Source: Coccinella septempunctata
Lineage: Eukaryota; Arthropoda; Insecta; Coleoptera; Coccinellidae
Direction: 5' to 3'
Length of the DNA: 64,000 nucleotides
NCBI RefSeq assembly: GCF_907165205.1
Contig: NC_058191.1
Location: 21,222,064-21,286,063 of the forward strand
Both the position numbers and the translations under genes were made by a program. Under the pieces are notes generated by a model, which saw nothing but the letters and a program-made list of their open reading frames with translations, was not told the DNA's origin and did no database searches. Position 1 is the first letter of the stretch, and each line of letters begins with the position of its first letter. Positions 32,539 through 44,356 of the stretch are shown piece after piece.

Positions 32539-33655
32539 CAAGGGCGGCTCGTCAGAGGATGCAAGGGAGGCTAAACCTCCTCATAAAGCTTAGAGCTAAA
32601 ATACATTCATTTTGGGCATGTCCTTATTTTCAGAAAGTAATTTCTATATAAATTTTCCGAAAACCTGAACTAGATATTCAGATAAGTATTAGTTCATTTT
32701 TCGGTCCTCCGCTCATAAAAATCCAGCATAACAATCATACAATCCACCGGCCGCGTACGCGTCCGCCGCGTCGAATGTGAATATTTCCTAGGACCACAGT
32801 ATAGACACCAGTTGGTGTCTATACTGTGCTAGGACTGCCTATTCGGACGGAGGCTGTTGGGCCTGCTGCTTCCGTTGATGGTGTAACTCACGCATACGTT
32901 CTCTGGACTCACATACTAGCCGAACAAGAATTCAGCTGACTTACTGTACCATATTCGCCCGTAAAATGTACCAGAGGAGGCACAGCTCCCCTGTTCTCCA
33001 TCGATTCTTTCGTGCCGTCTTCGACTATATTCCCTTGGTCTCCAGCGGTAGGGTCGTTGTCCGGCGGTAGTTGTTATGATTTCAATTTTCAATTTGAATG
33101 TAACGACTTCGTGGAGAACTGGAACTTCGGGATATTTGTGATATATTTTTGTTAAGATAGGTTGTTCTATAAGGGCGTTAGGGGTAAGTTCTGATACGGA
33201 TCAAAAAATAGAATGGAATTGAATATTGAGAATTAACTGTACACGTTGTTAAAACCTTTACCAGACCTCCACCAAATTTAATTACACTAAAGTCTACCAA
33301 AAATCGTCAGAATAGAGGTTTCAGTGTTGTTTGGTACGATAAATGTGATTGGTTAACTGGATCGATCAAACGGGAAAAATTATTCTGCTGGCCATATTTA
33401 CTATTTTCTCATCAAACAGAATATACTTCATGGTTCAAAACGGGGTTTTCAGATTTGAAAAATATACCGCGTTCTATCGAAAGGCATAAAAAGTCAAAGG
33501 AGCATATAGCATCCCCTTGCATTGAAAATTAGTCTTAGAACTGGCAACTTTTCATAATATTGAAGAGGTATACTTTATTGACTGATAAGAGTTTGTTCCA
33601 ACACTCCTCGAAAACTATTAGCCTCCTCAGCTCTCATGACCACGAGCCGCCACTG
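32539..33655. mobile_element. Non-autonomous hAT-type element
   Basis: The ends CAAGGGCGGCTCGTC and, inverted, CAGTGGCGGCTCGTG are flanked by the 8-bp duplication GTCGGCGC (32531-32538 and 33656-33663). CAGTGGCGGCTCGT-type ends and 8-bp duplications are characteristic of a widespread hAT group. No transposase reading frame is present. A near-perfect palindrome (arms 32795-32810 and 32813-32828) lies inside. Confidence 0.82.
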
Positions 33656-33997
33656 GTCGGCGCACTCTCTTAAGACGATGGGGGGATCCCATCAGGCTTC
33701 GGACCCCTCGATATGTTGATCAATTTCATAGCAAAGATTATAGAGTTAGGAAGATAGGAAACAGCCTCTTATCGCTAGTACTAAAAAGCGACTACGTTTT
33801 GGCCTGTGGTGCACACAATTGACCATCAGGTGGCGCTGAAATCGTGCTGTCAAACTTTTGAATAACAGTTTTCTGTTGTATAAATGAATGGCGCGAAATT
33901 CGAATTCTATTCCTTGAATAAAGGTGCGCGAAATTCGAATTCTACTCTTCATATTTCGAATATCGACTTGTCGAAGACAGAAAAAAACATCCTGATG

Positions 33998-34877
33998 AGA
34001 ACCTTAAATGGGATATACATGTGTCCTACCTAACAAGAAAACTTAGAGGTATCCTGTGTAAATTTAGGTATATAAGAAAAAGCATAAATTCAGAAACACA
34101 CATGCACGTACTGTACAGCGCATTGGTACAATCACAACTTTCATATGGGACAATAGGATGGGGAGGTATTTTGGACGTTCACAAGAGAAGCTTGGATGTT
34201 CTACAAAAATGTATTTTGAAAGTAATGTATGGAAAAAAAATGACATTCCCGAGTTATAGAATATACGAAATTTCCAAGGTACTCGATATAAGACAACTAT
34301 ATGCTCAAAAAATCATCATAAATATCTACCAGAATAAAATATCGATCATACTGAAAAAACACAAACATAATACTAGAGCTAAGCTGGATTATTACCAAAG
34401 AATAAGAGCAAAGAAAAAAATTGGCCAACGTTGTTGTACATATATAGCATCTAGAATATACCCGATTGTACCAACCATAATAAAGGAAATAAAAAACGAA
34501 AATAAGTTCAAAAAAGAAATTAAAAAATGGCTTATTGAAGGGAATCGATCCGCAATCCACAGGATTATCAATTCTATTTAAGGCTATGAAAGTAAAAAAT
34601 CAAGACATGACATATACTACCCGAATATGTAAAATTCCACCGATGAAGACAATCTACACCCGATGAAAAGAAATACCACCGATAATGACATAGAAAATAA
34701 TAATTATGTTTTTTGGATTAGGATTAAGAGTAGATAAGATCGATTGTTTAGTTTAGTTTTATAAATTGAATTTTTAGTTGAAATAGCTGTACACAGTTAG
34801 CATGAATAACTCCACAGTTTTTCTAGAGTTTATTTGTACTTTTGAACCAATAAACTTGACTTGATATTATTATTATT
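33998..34877 (+). mobile_element. LINE D, 5'-truncated, inserted in P element 2
   Basis: An uninterrupted 186-codon frame at 34021-34581 encodes a LINE C-terminal region: LYSALVQSQLSYGTIGWGGI (RT thumb), LQKCILKVMYGKKM and the HNTRAKLDYYQR block. It ends in an AATAAA-containing 3' UTR and a (TTA)n tail at ~34864-34876. P1 has uninterrupted sequence at the matching place (CATCCTGAGCGAC...AAAACAAAAGT near 18418-18440), which confirms insertion. Exact target duplication not resolved. Confidence 0.8.
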
Positions 34878-36539
34878 ACATAACAAAAGTAGGGCTTTTG
34901 TTTTGTGATCAGGATGTTTTTTTTTATGTAAACATTGTTGGGAATAAATTTTTAAATGAAATACTCAGTTAGATTTGCTAAATGTTTTATTTGAAATCTT
35001 TAAGAAAATATGACAGAACTGAAGATGACATAGGATGTATTTAGGTGAGAATTATTTTTAACGGAAGTTACAACTAGTGAAAAGAAGTCACTTTTGAAAA
35101 TACCTCCCAGGTGACCATATCTCATAACAGTTATGAAGCAGAAATGTATCCCACGCTCCTTGTTTTATAACAGATATATCACACTAAGAGTACAAATACA
35201 GAGCGCTTATGTAGCAGCTATGCTCCTATGTCCGCCTCAAACAAGGAACACATCTCCTTTCTAAAAGGAGCATAAATAGTTCAAACATGGATCATGCAAA
35301 TATTTGTTTCATGGGAGATCTATATATATTACCTTCATGTGCTATGTTTATTATGTTTCATTTGTTATCGAAAACGCTTTCAAAAGGAGGATGAAAAATT
35401 ATGGAAATTAATATAAACTATTGCAATATTGAACTCGTATTTTGATTTTTCAAATAGTGTGTGTTTATCAATCATTTTTGAAAATAAAATTGATCATTGT
35501 TCTCCAAGAAAAATTAGGGCATGTCTTTCTGGTCTTTGCACTTTCCTGCATTCCATAAAAAGAATAATCAACAGTTCATTAATCTTTTGGCTTAGGTCAA
35601 AAAGTTTTTAGAAGAATTGTGTCCATGTTGTGAGAATGAAAAGAATACTATATGCATATTTCATATCTTTCTGAAGAAAATTTTTAATATAAGTATATGA
35701 TTTATTCATTTATTTCTACATATGAGGTACATGCAACACGTGAGGAAATAACCTATATCGAAATTTACACCAAACAGGACATTATTTATTCAAATATAAT
35801 TTTTATATGCTGGATATAATAAAAACATAGCCTATTATGTGTTATAGGACTGCTATGAAAATACGAGAAATGATTTATTGACCTACAGTTCGATATCCAT
35901 AGCACTTTAATTCTTTTCAATAATTCACCATTTCACTGGAAAATCACTATGACACACAAATAACTTATCAAACATTCAATATCTGCACTCATTCACTTTC
36001 AGCAATCCACTATTCAACTGACAAAACGTCTAAATGATAATAAATACATATCGAAACGACAGCAATAGCATTTCTCACAATCCTCCATATTTGTTTACGT
36101 TTTACAGCGCCCTCGACGGTGGTTAAAACGCTTATAGTGTCATGCTCTGTTCATGATCTCAAAATGATACATGGCAAATAAAGAACAATGTTACAAATAT
36201 GTTACGTGGATATCAGGGAGCGGGAACATGAAATTTACAAAATGTGGATATAATTTCGATACAGCACAGGTACATCCCAAATATCGCATCAGACACGTAA
36301 TGGTTACAGAAAAATGACACATAACAAAGTTCCCTATTCGATCTCCCAAGAAAACATAACAGATATGTTACTGGTCACCTGGGCTGTATACAGATAATAG
36401 AGCTTTGAATATAGGACACAAGTATATGATGAAAATATATCATCCTGGTGTTATATACATGTTTTAATTAATAACAATAGTTGAATTTGTGCAATTTTCA
36501 TCAGAAATTATGAATTTGATGTAGAATCATAACATACAG

Positions 36540-36905
36540 ATATCAAAAATATTTTACATATTAGTTACAGTTTTTCTTACCACAATTAAAAAAAACTTTT
36601 AATAATTGTACAAGACCTGTAAATCAGTAAAGACATGTCATTAAGAATTTGATATACACAATCATAACATACACATTTCAAGATTTTTTTACATATTAGT
36701 TACAGAATTTTTTGAACCACAATTAAGAAAACCTTTAACAATTATACAAGACCTGTAGGTCAGTAAAGACATGTCATTAATAATTTGATATACATACACA
36801 TTTCAAGAATTTTGTACTTATTAGTTACAGAATTTTTCGAACCACAATGAAAAAAACCTTTAACAGTTGTACAAGACCTGTAAGTCAGTAAAGACATGTC
36901 ACAAT
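36540..36905. repeat. Tandem repeat in the P element 2 subterminal region
   Basis: Three units of ~125-136 bp, marked by TACAAGACCTGTAAATCAGT-type cores at 36609, 36745 and 36870, each following an AACCACAATTAA-like stretch. A single related unit occurs in P1 near 18785-18845, so it belongs to the P element and not to an insertion. Confidence 0.75.
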
Positions 36906-37019
36906 AAGGACACGTCAACTCCATAATGCGAAGAACTTCAGTAATATCCAGCCATTTTTACAATTCATTTTGATGAATTGAAATAAATAGCTATAGCAAT
37001 GAATAATGTCTGTAATATT

Positions 37020-38340
37020 GGAATATCCAAGTGTTAGAAGCGGAAAGGCAATTTATTGATGAATCAAAAAGTTTGCGAGAAATTAGCCCCAACTTTGGTA
37101 ATCCAAATTGAAAATATAGGAGGGTTTGCATTTCTTAAAATACCGGGTTGTAAGCTAAGGAGTACAAGTGCATTTTATTTAGTTAAGAAAACTCAGATTG
37201 GAAGTTTGGAATCATTGCAAAATTCAACCTGTTGTATTTTCAGGTATTTCTGACTAGAAGATTTGGATTAACTTATTCATGCCATCCTTATGTTGAATGA
37301 CTATGCTTCCAGCGAAGAGTTGAATGTTGATAAATCAAATGGAAAAATTTATGCTTAAGGAAAATTGAGAAGGGAGGACAGGTATATGGTAGCAGGGGTA
37401 GAAAAATGTAATTAGATTTGTTTTGTAGATGTCCAGGCAACTTATGAATTCTTACATTCAATATCCCTTTATTACATCGATTTGTGTCAAAGAGAGTAGA
37501 AATTTCAACAAGAAAATTTGGCTGAGTATGTTGTCATACCAAACAGTATTATGGCAGTATGCCATCACTTACAAAGCAATGAAAGTGCAGTTCAAATACT
37601 GAGTGAATCAGTTTGTACTGAAATTGATGGACTACTAGCGAAGTCCAATTCCTGCGCGATTCATAAGTGGCTAAAGTAATTGACTGCACCAATATGTGAA
37701 TTGGAACAAGACCAATACAAAATGAGTGAAGATTTCGTCAAACAGGCCTTTCTCTCTGAAGAAAGGGAAACAATTGTTCCAAATTAATGTCGAAGAAATA
37801 TACCCCACTGTCAATGTTATCTACAATACATTCTACTTCAACAACCTGATAATCTAAAAAATATTATCAATATTCCCAAACTGCTTAGTCATTTTTCAGT
37901 TGATTTCAGTTGAGAATTTCTTTGCTGAAAGACAATAAACATGTTTGCTATCAGAATATCAGTCCCCCATAGTTTGATTATGAGCTCCTTCATAATAATA
38001 TAACTTTCTGTAAGTTATGCATCCTCTTCAGAAGAAATAACGAGGGGATAACAGGCAAATGAATCGAAGAAGAGAAAAATATTTCTGTTATGAAAGATTA
38101 GAAGCAAGTACAGAAGGAACCTTTGAAGAATGCCGGATTTTATGTCTGGCCATGAAATTTATCAAGAATATTCCCTGCAGAGGTTTCTCGACCTAAAACA
38201 AAGTGGTAGAACAACATCAAATCTTTCAAGGAAGAATTATTTGATCCATAATTTACAATATGCTTCTAAAGAACTTTTCAACAACATTGCAAAACTGAAA
38301 ACTGATTTATATGAATTGAATAATATCATCTAATTTTGAA
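37020..38340 (+). other. Coding-like stretch of unknown origin within P element 2
   Basis: The plus strand shows several protein-like segments in shifted frames, for example ESKSLREISPNFGN (~37060), NEKVCEKLAPT-like and VIQIENIGGFAFLKIPGC (37056-37253), SNESAVQILSESVCTEIDG (~37600) and YSLQRFLDLKQSGRTTSNLS (38130-38333). They run opposite to the transposase and match no transposon domain I know. I do not recognise the product. It may be a degraded captured host-gene segment or chance open frames. Confidence 0.35.
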
Positions 38341-40832
38341 TTCATGAGGAGGGGATTAAATGAAAATCCATATTGAAATAATCCTGAATGAAAAAGTGAA
38401 CGCAGGATAATTAATTTTCTTAATTGAATGTGGATTTTCGTCTAATTTCCGCCAATTCAATTCAACATTTGACAACATTATACTATTCTCAGATATTTAA
38501 ATGGGTTACGGTGTAGCAAGCAAAAGCTGAAATTGAAGGTCAGCATCAATGTTGAAGTCTGATCTACAGACAAATTTTCACATTTATTTGTGACAGATGC
38601 TGTTGGGATTTTCGATTCATAAATCAATGTAACAGTAGCAACAAAACGCTTCATTCGTGACAAATATTTTTTAATTTTTGATTTTTTGTTGCTACTTTCT
38701 TCTTCTCACCTTGATTTATGAATCGAACACCCCAGTGGCATGTGATAGTCATAAATGAGTGTAAAAATTTATGTGAAGATTCAGGGGTACGAAGAGCAAA
38801 CTCAATGTTATTCTTCAACTTGACAATGCCCATCAATTCTTCAACTATTTGTTTACTACACAGCAACTCATTGAAGTACTCATTATGAATAATTTCCAGT
38901 TTTTCAATATAATTAAAAAATTCTTGAGAAGTATACAGTAAACCTTTTTCAGGATCAATTGATTACCCCTGCTTAAAATAAGTAAATAATTGATGTTGTC
39001 CTGTCAGAAGCTTATCTTTGTCGACAATAACAGAACTGCAGATGTCACAAGGATGGAGTTTGAGAAATTTCCTTGCCATATATCCACTGACATAGAATAC
39101 TGCATTTTTTCTTCTAGGTCCATTTGCACATCTTCAATATCTTTAAGTTCCAGAATAGTTGTCTCTTCTTTGTCTTCATACCTAGTTATTTGACCTAATT
39201 TTTTCAATTTGTCTAGAGAGAATGTGAAGTCCTCCTCACAATTCGTGTTAGAACATAACTTCGTAATCGAAGTTATATAATTATGTCGAAGACCATTTTC
39301 AAATAGTTTGGGGCTTTGGCAGCATCCGTGTTGTTGCCGAACTGTGGCAAATAAATTTTCAAGTGGACATTGAATAAAATGACGAGTGAGCAGTTTGGGG
39401 ACATCATATGTATTCCTCAGATCATCAGCTAGCTGGAGTATGCTATTGATTGTTGTGATAAAACCAGTTATACATGGTGGTACAGATTTCTTAGATAAAA
39501 ACTTAGAACTTCTTAAATTATCCCTAATTTTCAAGAGAAAATCTCTGTGTGTCGAATCCTCAGTCATGGCATATCTCATTTTCAATAGGTCCTTCTCCAA
39601 TATACTACTATTTAGGCAGTCAAATGCTTTGTCCATGTCACTAATGAACTCTGCAGTGAACATGCACTCTGCTGGAAGTTGCCCCAATTGCATTAGTAGG
39701 TACAGCCATTGCGACACTCACTGATTCACTAAGAATTTGTGCAGCATACTTAACTCTCATTGCATTGAATGTGGTGACCATCAAGTGTTCCTCTGTTATT
39801 TTTGGCAACAGCCTAACGCGAATGGGATTACTTGAAGTGCATGCTTGTCTTATATAACTCCATAATATTGGTTTCCCGGAATAATCAAAATCATATTTTG
39901 CCAAATTATTCCTGATGCTTTTGAGAAGGTGAGGTACATCATAGATAAAATAAATTTTTTCATCATTTCTGAAAAAAAAAAGCACTGTTCTGTTGAAATG
40001 TCCAATTTCTTAGCCACGCTTCGATTCACTGGACTCTGGTCTCAAATAATGGCTTTGGCCTTGAGTCCAGATCTTTGAGCTGCATCAATGGAGTCTAAAA
40101 AAATGGAATATAAGTATTCATTTGTTGCTGTATGACCTAAAAACCAATATCCCAATACGTATTTCCAATTATACGCTACCCCTCTTACCATACACACCAG
40201 AGCTGTAGTTGCTTTGGCATTCCTTCTAACTGTTCCTATGTCAATAACTCCAACTACTTTTCCATTTGACTGATCGAAGTGGAACTCTTCACTTAAACCT
40301 ATTTCATCAAACATAATGTCTTTCTTCTGATCAGTATTTGAGAAATGCAACCTCAAACTATCTATTATTGCTGGACTTAAACCAGGTGCAATTTTCAATT
40401 TAGATTGCCAGTTTTTTAATGTTCTTGGAGTTGGCAAGTTGAGACATTTGGCTACTGCCTTATAGCCTTTGGGTGGCATGACAGTTATGGCATCATACTT
40501 GCGGTGATGTTTATTTACAAAGCTGGCCATTAATTCATTAGCGAAAAGTGCCTCTTTGGATTGGAATTTTTTAGATTCGTTTATCAAGTGAAAAATTGCA
40601 GCTTTTTTGCTGGATAAAACTGGTTTAACAAATTTGTGTTTTCTTTCTATACAGTCTACATCGTAAGGAGTTGATTGTCCTCTTCATATCTCGCAATTTT
40701 TTGTCTCTTCTTAGAGATTTTGACATTTTTTGCAAGTGTGAAGTTCCGACGGGTGCACGCAAAGGAATAACTGAAAAAGAAGAAGTTGTGGTGATCTAAT
40801 TATATAATGAAATAATTTATTCAATATAAGGG

Positions 40833-42440
40833 TGCGGGATTTAACGGATATCCTTCTAGTTTCGTTAAAAACTGTGGCCCCTCTCTATGTTATCCACTTT
40901 CAATTTTATTCAATAATTCCGTTGAGTCCGGCACTTTTCCGGACATCTGGAAGGTTGGATTGTTGGTTCCAATTTATAAGAACTCTGGCAGTAGAAGTTT
41001 AGTTGATAACTATCGCGGTATTAGTAAGTTGTCAATTTTTTGCAAGGTTTTTGAGAGTATGGTTCACGATGCATTGTTCGGTGTTTTGAAAGCCTAAATT
41101 ATTGATTGTAAGCATGGCTTTCTCTCAAAACGCTCAATCGAAACGAATCTGGTCGTATACTCACAGTATGTTGCTTCGGCATTGGACGAACGAACCCAGG
41201 TTGATTCGATATACACGGATTCCACCAAAGCGTTTGACAGAATTGATCATAACCTTTTGATGACTAAACTTGCCAGGATCGGTATTCATGGGAATATTCT
41301 GAGATGGTTTTCTTCATATCTATATAACAGGTCTCAGTTGGTTACGGTTAGCGGTTATAAATCCGCGCCATTCGTGGTAACATCTGGAGTTCCCCAGGGC
41401 TCTAATCTTGGCCCATTATTGTTTATTCTTTTCGTGAACGATTTAAATCCTGCTTTAAATTTTGTCATATTCTTTTGTATGCGGACGATTTGAAGGTATT
41501 TATGAAGGTTGCGACAATCCTTGACTGCATAAGAATTCAACAAGATCTCGATGAATTCACTGACTATGGTCGGACCAATATGTTGGAGCTCAATATTAGA
41601 AAGTGTATGTGTATTTCATTCTCTCGAAGCACTGAACCTTTGCACTTCGATTATCATTTGAACGACTTTATACTTAACCGTGAGACTAGAGTGAGAGACT
41701 TAGGCGTGATATTTGACTCAAAGATGTCTTTCAATCCACATATAGATTATTTAATTGATTCCTGTAGCAAATTACTCGGTTTTCTCTGCAGGACATGTAA
41801 AAATTTTAATGATGAGTCGGCCATAAAATCGATTTTTTATTCACTTATTTATAGTAGGCTGAACTTTGCCAGTGTTATTCGGAGCCCACAATATAATATA
41901 CATAAAATCAGGCTCGAGAGACTTCAAAATAAATTTATCAGATTTCTAAATTATAAAATCACAAAAGTTTACGTGAACGAGGGAATGGGGGAGCTCCGAA
42001 TTAAATATAATATACGATTATTGGAAATAAATAGACTTAATAATGATTTAATTTTTCTTTTCAAAATATTGAATGGTTTCTATGATTCCTCTGAATTGAT
42101 ATCAATGGTCTTATATCATGTCCCTCCAAGAAATACTAGATATAGGCAGCTCCTTGCAATACCACCTTATAGTACAAATCTCGGTAGAAATTCACCTTTA
42201 ATTAGAATGTGTATTGAGTTTAATACGTACTGTGGAAGCTTTGATGTGTTTGCAATGAGTTTGTTTAGATTTAGAGGAACATTACGAAATATAATTAAAC
42301 TGAGTTAGAATAAGAATATCTTTAAAACTGTTTAACTGTTTATACTGAGAATTATGTTTCATGTGATGCATTTGTGGGTACTGTTGTGAGATTCATCCTG
42401 TTTGTATCCTAAATTGATAAATAAATAAATAAATAAATAA
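40833..42440 (+). mobile_element. LINE E, 5'-truncated, inserted in an intron of the P element 2 gene
   Basis: RT-encoding plus-strand LINE ending in AAATAAATAAATAAATAAAT (~42418-42440). It starts inside the RT fingers (GAGFNGYPSSFVKNCG, in the place of the usual GPDGIPP block). It lies between the last mini-exon (42497) and the exon starting at 40770, both of which remain intact, so it inserted into an intron-equivalent position. It is related to LINE A and B. Confidence 0.8.
41182..42308 (+). pseudogene. LINE E reverse transcriptase, C-terminal part
   Basis: Two overlapping frames. 41182-41493 has DSIYTDSTKAFDRIDHNLL and TSGVPQGSNLGPLLFILFVN. 41475-42308 has MYADDLKVFMKV (active site YADD intact), TRVRDLGVIFDSKMSFNPH, SCSKLLGFLCRTCKNF, LERLQNKFIRFLNYKI, and a C-terminus of normal length for the family. 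One frameshift (~41460) separates them and a stop lies upstream near 41096. Confidence 0.82.
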
Positions 42441-42496
42441 AGATAAATAAGTAATGCCCCTTATTATTTTTGTGACAGATATGTAGGTAGACTTAC

Positions 42497-42880
42497 CATC
42501 AGTATTTGAAATTACACTCTCAATCTGCTTGCTTTCCATTTCAGGTGGTCCCTCCATCAATGGAATGCTTACTGCATACAGAAAATAAAATATTGAATAT
42601 ATGATTATTGAGTAATGCATTCAGTAATGCATTGCGGATATGTAGGAAGACTCACCATCAGTTTTCGTAACAATATGCTCGCTTTCCATCTCAAGTGGTC
42701 CCTCTGTTAATGGCAGGTTTACTGCATACAGAAAATAAACTATTGAATATATGAATAAGAAATAAAGCATTCAGTAATGCATTGCAGATATGTAGAAAGA
42801 CTTACCATCAGTATTTGTAACACACTCAGTATGCTCGGTTTCCATCTCAGGTCGTGGTCCCTCCATCATTGAAATGCTTA
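42497..42880 (-). repeat. Tandem array of frame-preserving mini-exons in P element 2
   Basis: Three mini-exons on the minus strand: 42880-42806 (75 bp), 42721-42656 (66 bp) and 42571-42497 (75 bp). Each follows TGTATGCAG and ends GATG/GTAAGT or GATG/GTGAGT. All lengths are multiples of three and all junctions are in phase 1. They encode variants of SIPLMEGPPEMESKQ ending NTDG or KTDG. The end of exon 2 (GMESEQ...STDG at ~43010-42967) is a diverged fourth member. The repeat unit, intron included, is 151-160 bp, with the intron motif GCATTCAGTAATGCATTGC kept. Confidence 0.85.
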
Positions 42881-44356
42881 CTGCATACAGAAAAAAAAAA
42901 CTATTGAATATATGATTAATGAGTAATGCATTCAGTAATGCATTGCAGATATCTAGGAGGACTTACCATCAGTACTCATTTTATCAGTTTCAAACTGCTC
43001 ACTCTCCATCCCACAAGGTTCTTTCGTTGGCCTGGCAAGGGATGCTTCCTGCAAATAGCAACCTACGTGGATGGAATGATTTGAATTGACTTGCAGTAAA
43101 GTGTTCATTACACATGGTGTTCCGTTTACTGAAGTCGATGTCTTCACGCCCTGAGAACTCTACCCACTTCAGAGCACTGAAAATATAAATCTAATCAATA
43201 CCCCACTCACGTGGTACGAGTTTCAATACTTACGTTTCCATTTTCTACGGCAAAGTTAAAAAACTGATATTCGGGGAACTCTTCTTACTGCAGTTTCCAC
43301 AGTTCCACACCATACAATAATTGCCGTAAGACATGTTGAGCAGTTTTCACTGAGAAAAAACACAAAAAATTTATATAATATAATATAACGAGCGAGAAAT
43401 ATGACAAACCGTACGAAATCAAAACAAAACAGCCATGTGCGATCATAATTCAAATATCTCCAATGTGGACCAGAAATATCTTACAAAATTTAAAATTTCA
43501 TTTCTGCAAATGGCCCTCGAATAAATATTTTGACCATTCCTAGTATTTTAGTAAAACAATTGAACCACTAGATGGCGCTCACGCTAGTGTATTCGCTTGG
43601 TTTCCTATCTTCCTAACTCTATAATCTTTGTTTCATAGCATCTGCAATCTCCCCCATGTTCAACTGTGATGATGTCAAATAATTCGCTCCATAACAATTT
43701 CCAATGAATTCCTGATTCTGCGATCGGTCGGACAGCGGCGGTACCTCGTAAATGCTCTTAAAAAAGGTTGCGAACTTAGAACATAGAATATCAGGAATGA
43801 GCTTTTTCGAATAAATGTGACGGGAATTGTGCGACGGAAACGGCCATATTGGTCTTCCAAGTTCTAAATTGAAAAGTGGCAGACTTGGAAGTCAAATGAT
43901 TCTGTTATCCATGGCCAAATGAACAAAGTGATGTTTTAACTTAATTTTGGTAATTTGGATTCTTGAAATTTGCTGGAAATAAGGATTTTGGATATCTTAG
44001 CGTGAATAATTCATAAGAAGGTGATTTTTTAAGCAGGTATCAATTATGAGTTTCTCAATTTCATGACATAACAAGGTTATCCCATGACAATTACACTCCA
44101 TGGGCGAAGGTGATGTTAAGTCATAGACCTTAATACCATTAAGTATTTAGCCAAGCAGTGTTAGACGGGGTGAATTTCCGCTTTGATTATCAATTTGAAC
44201 GAGCGTGAAAAAGCTTCTGACTTTACGTCAGTGCTTTCCAAATTTTTTTGATTAATCAGAATCAACTGACTATTGAAGTTAGTTTTTTGAAAACTTCATT
44301 GTCCTACGCCACTGTTGAAACGGAAATATATGTCGCATATTTCTCCTCTATTCCGG

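Larger units (their letters stand above)
38651..43313 (-). pseudogene. P-element transposase gene with THAP domain
   Basis: Exon 1 (43313-43234) encodes MVWNCGNCSKK and ends at GTAAGT. Exon 2 (43176-42967) follows TATATTTTCAG with KWVEFSGREDIDF and MCNEHFTASQFKSF. Together they give C-X2-C-X40-C-X2-H, the THAP zinc signature. Mini-exons follow, then an exon from 40770 (acceptor TTCTTTTTCAG) with basic heptad-like sequence, and the core: NWQSKLKIAPGLS, IMFDEIGLSEEFHFD (first Asp), FIYDVPHLLKSIRNN (second Asp), and CPLENLFATVRQQHG (Glu block). Exon 1 has an in-frame stop, 40042 is a TGA, and frameshifts lie at an A10 run (39972-39981) and near 39715. It is a decayed, once-spliced transposase gene. 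Confidence 0.85.
33732..43630 (-). mobile_element. P-superfamily element 2
   Basis: The termini are perfect 31-bp inverted repeats (33732-33762 and 43600-43630) starting CAAAGATTATAGAGTTAGGA. The 8-bp TSD TTTCATAG is at 33724-33731 and 43631-43638. Thirty-one bp and 8 bp are also the values of the classical Drosophila P element. The minus strand carries a THAP exon, mini-exons, a basic/coiled segment and transposase blocks. Two LINE fragments (D at ~34.0-34.88 kb and E at ~40.83-42.44 kb) are inserted, leaving about 7.4 kb native. The excess over a 3-kb P element is in its 3' part. Confidence 0.92.
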
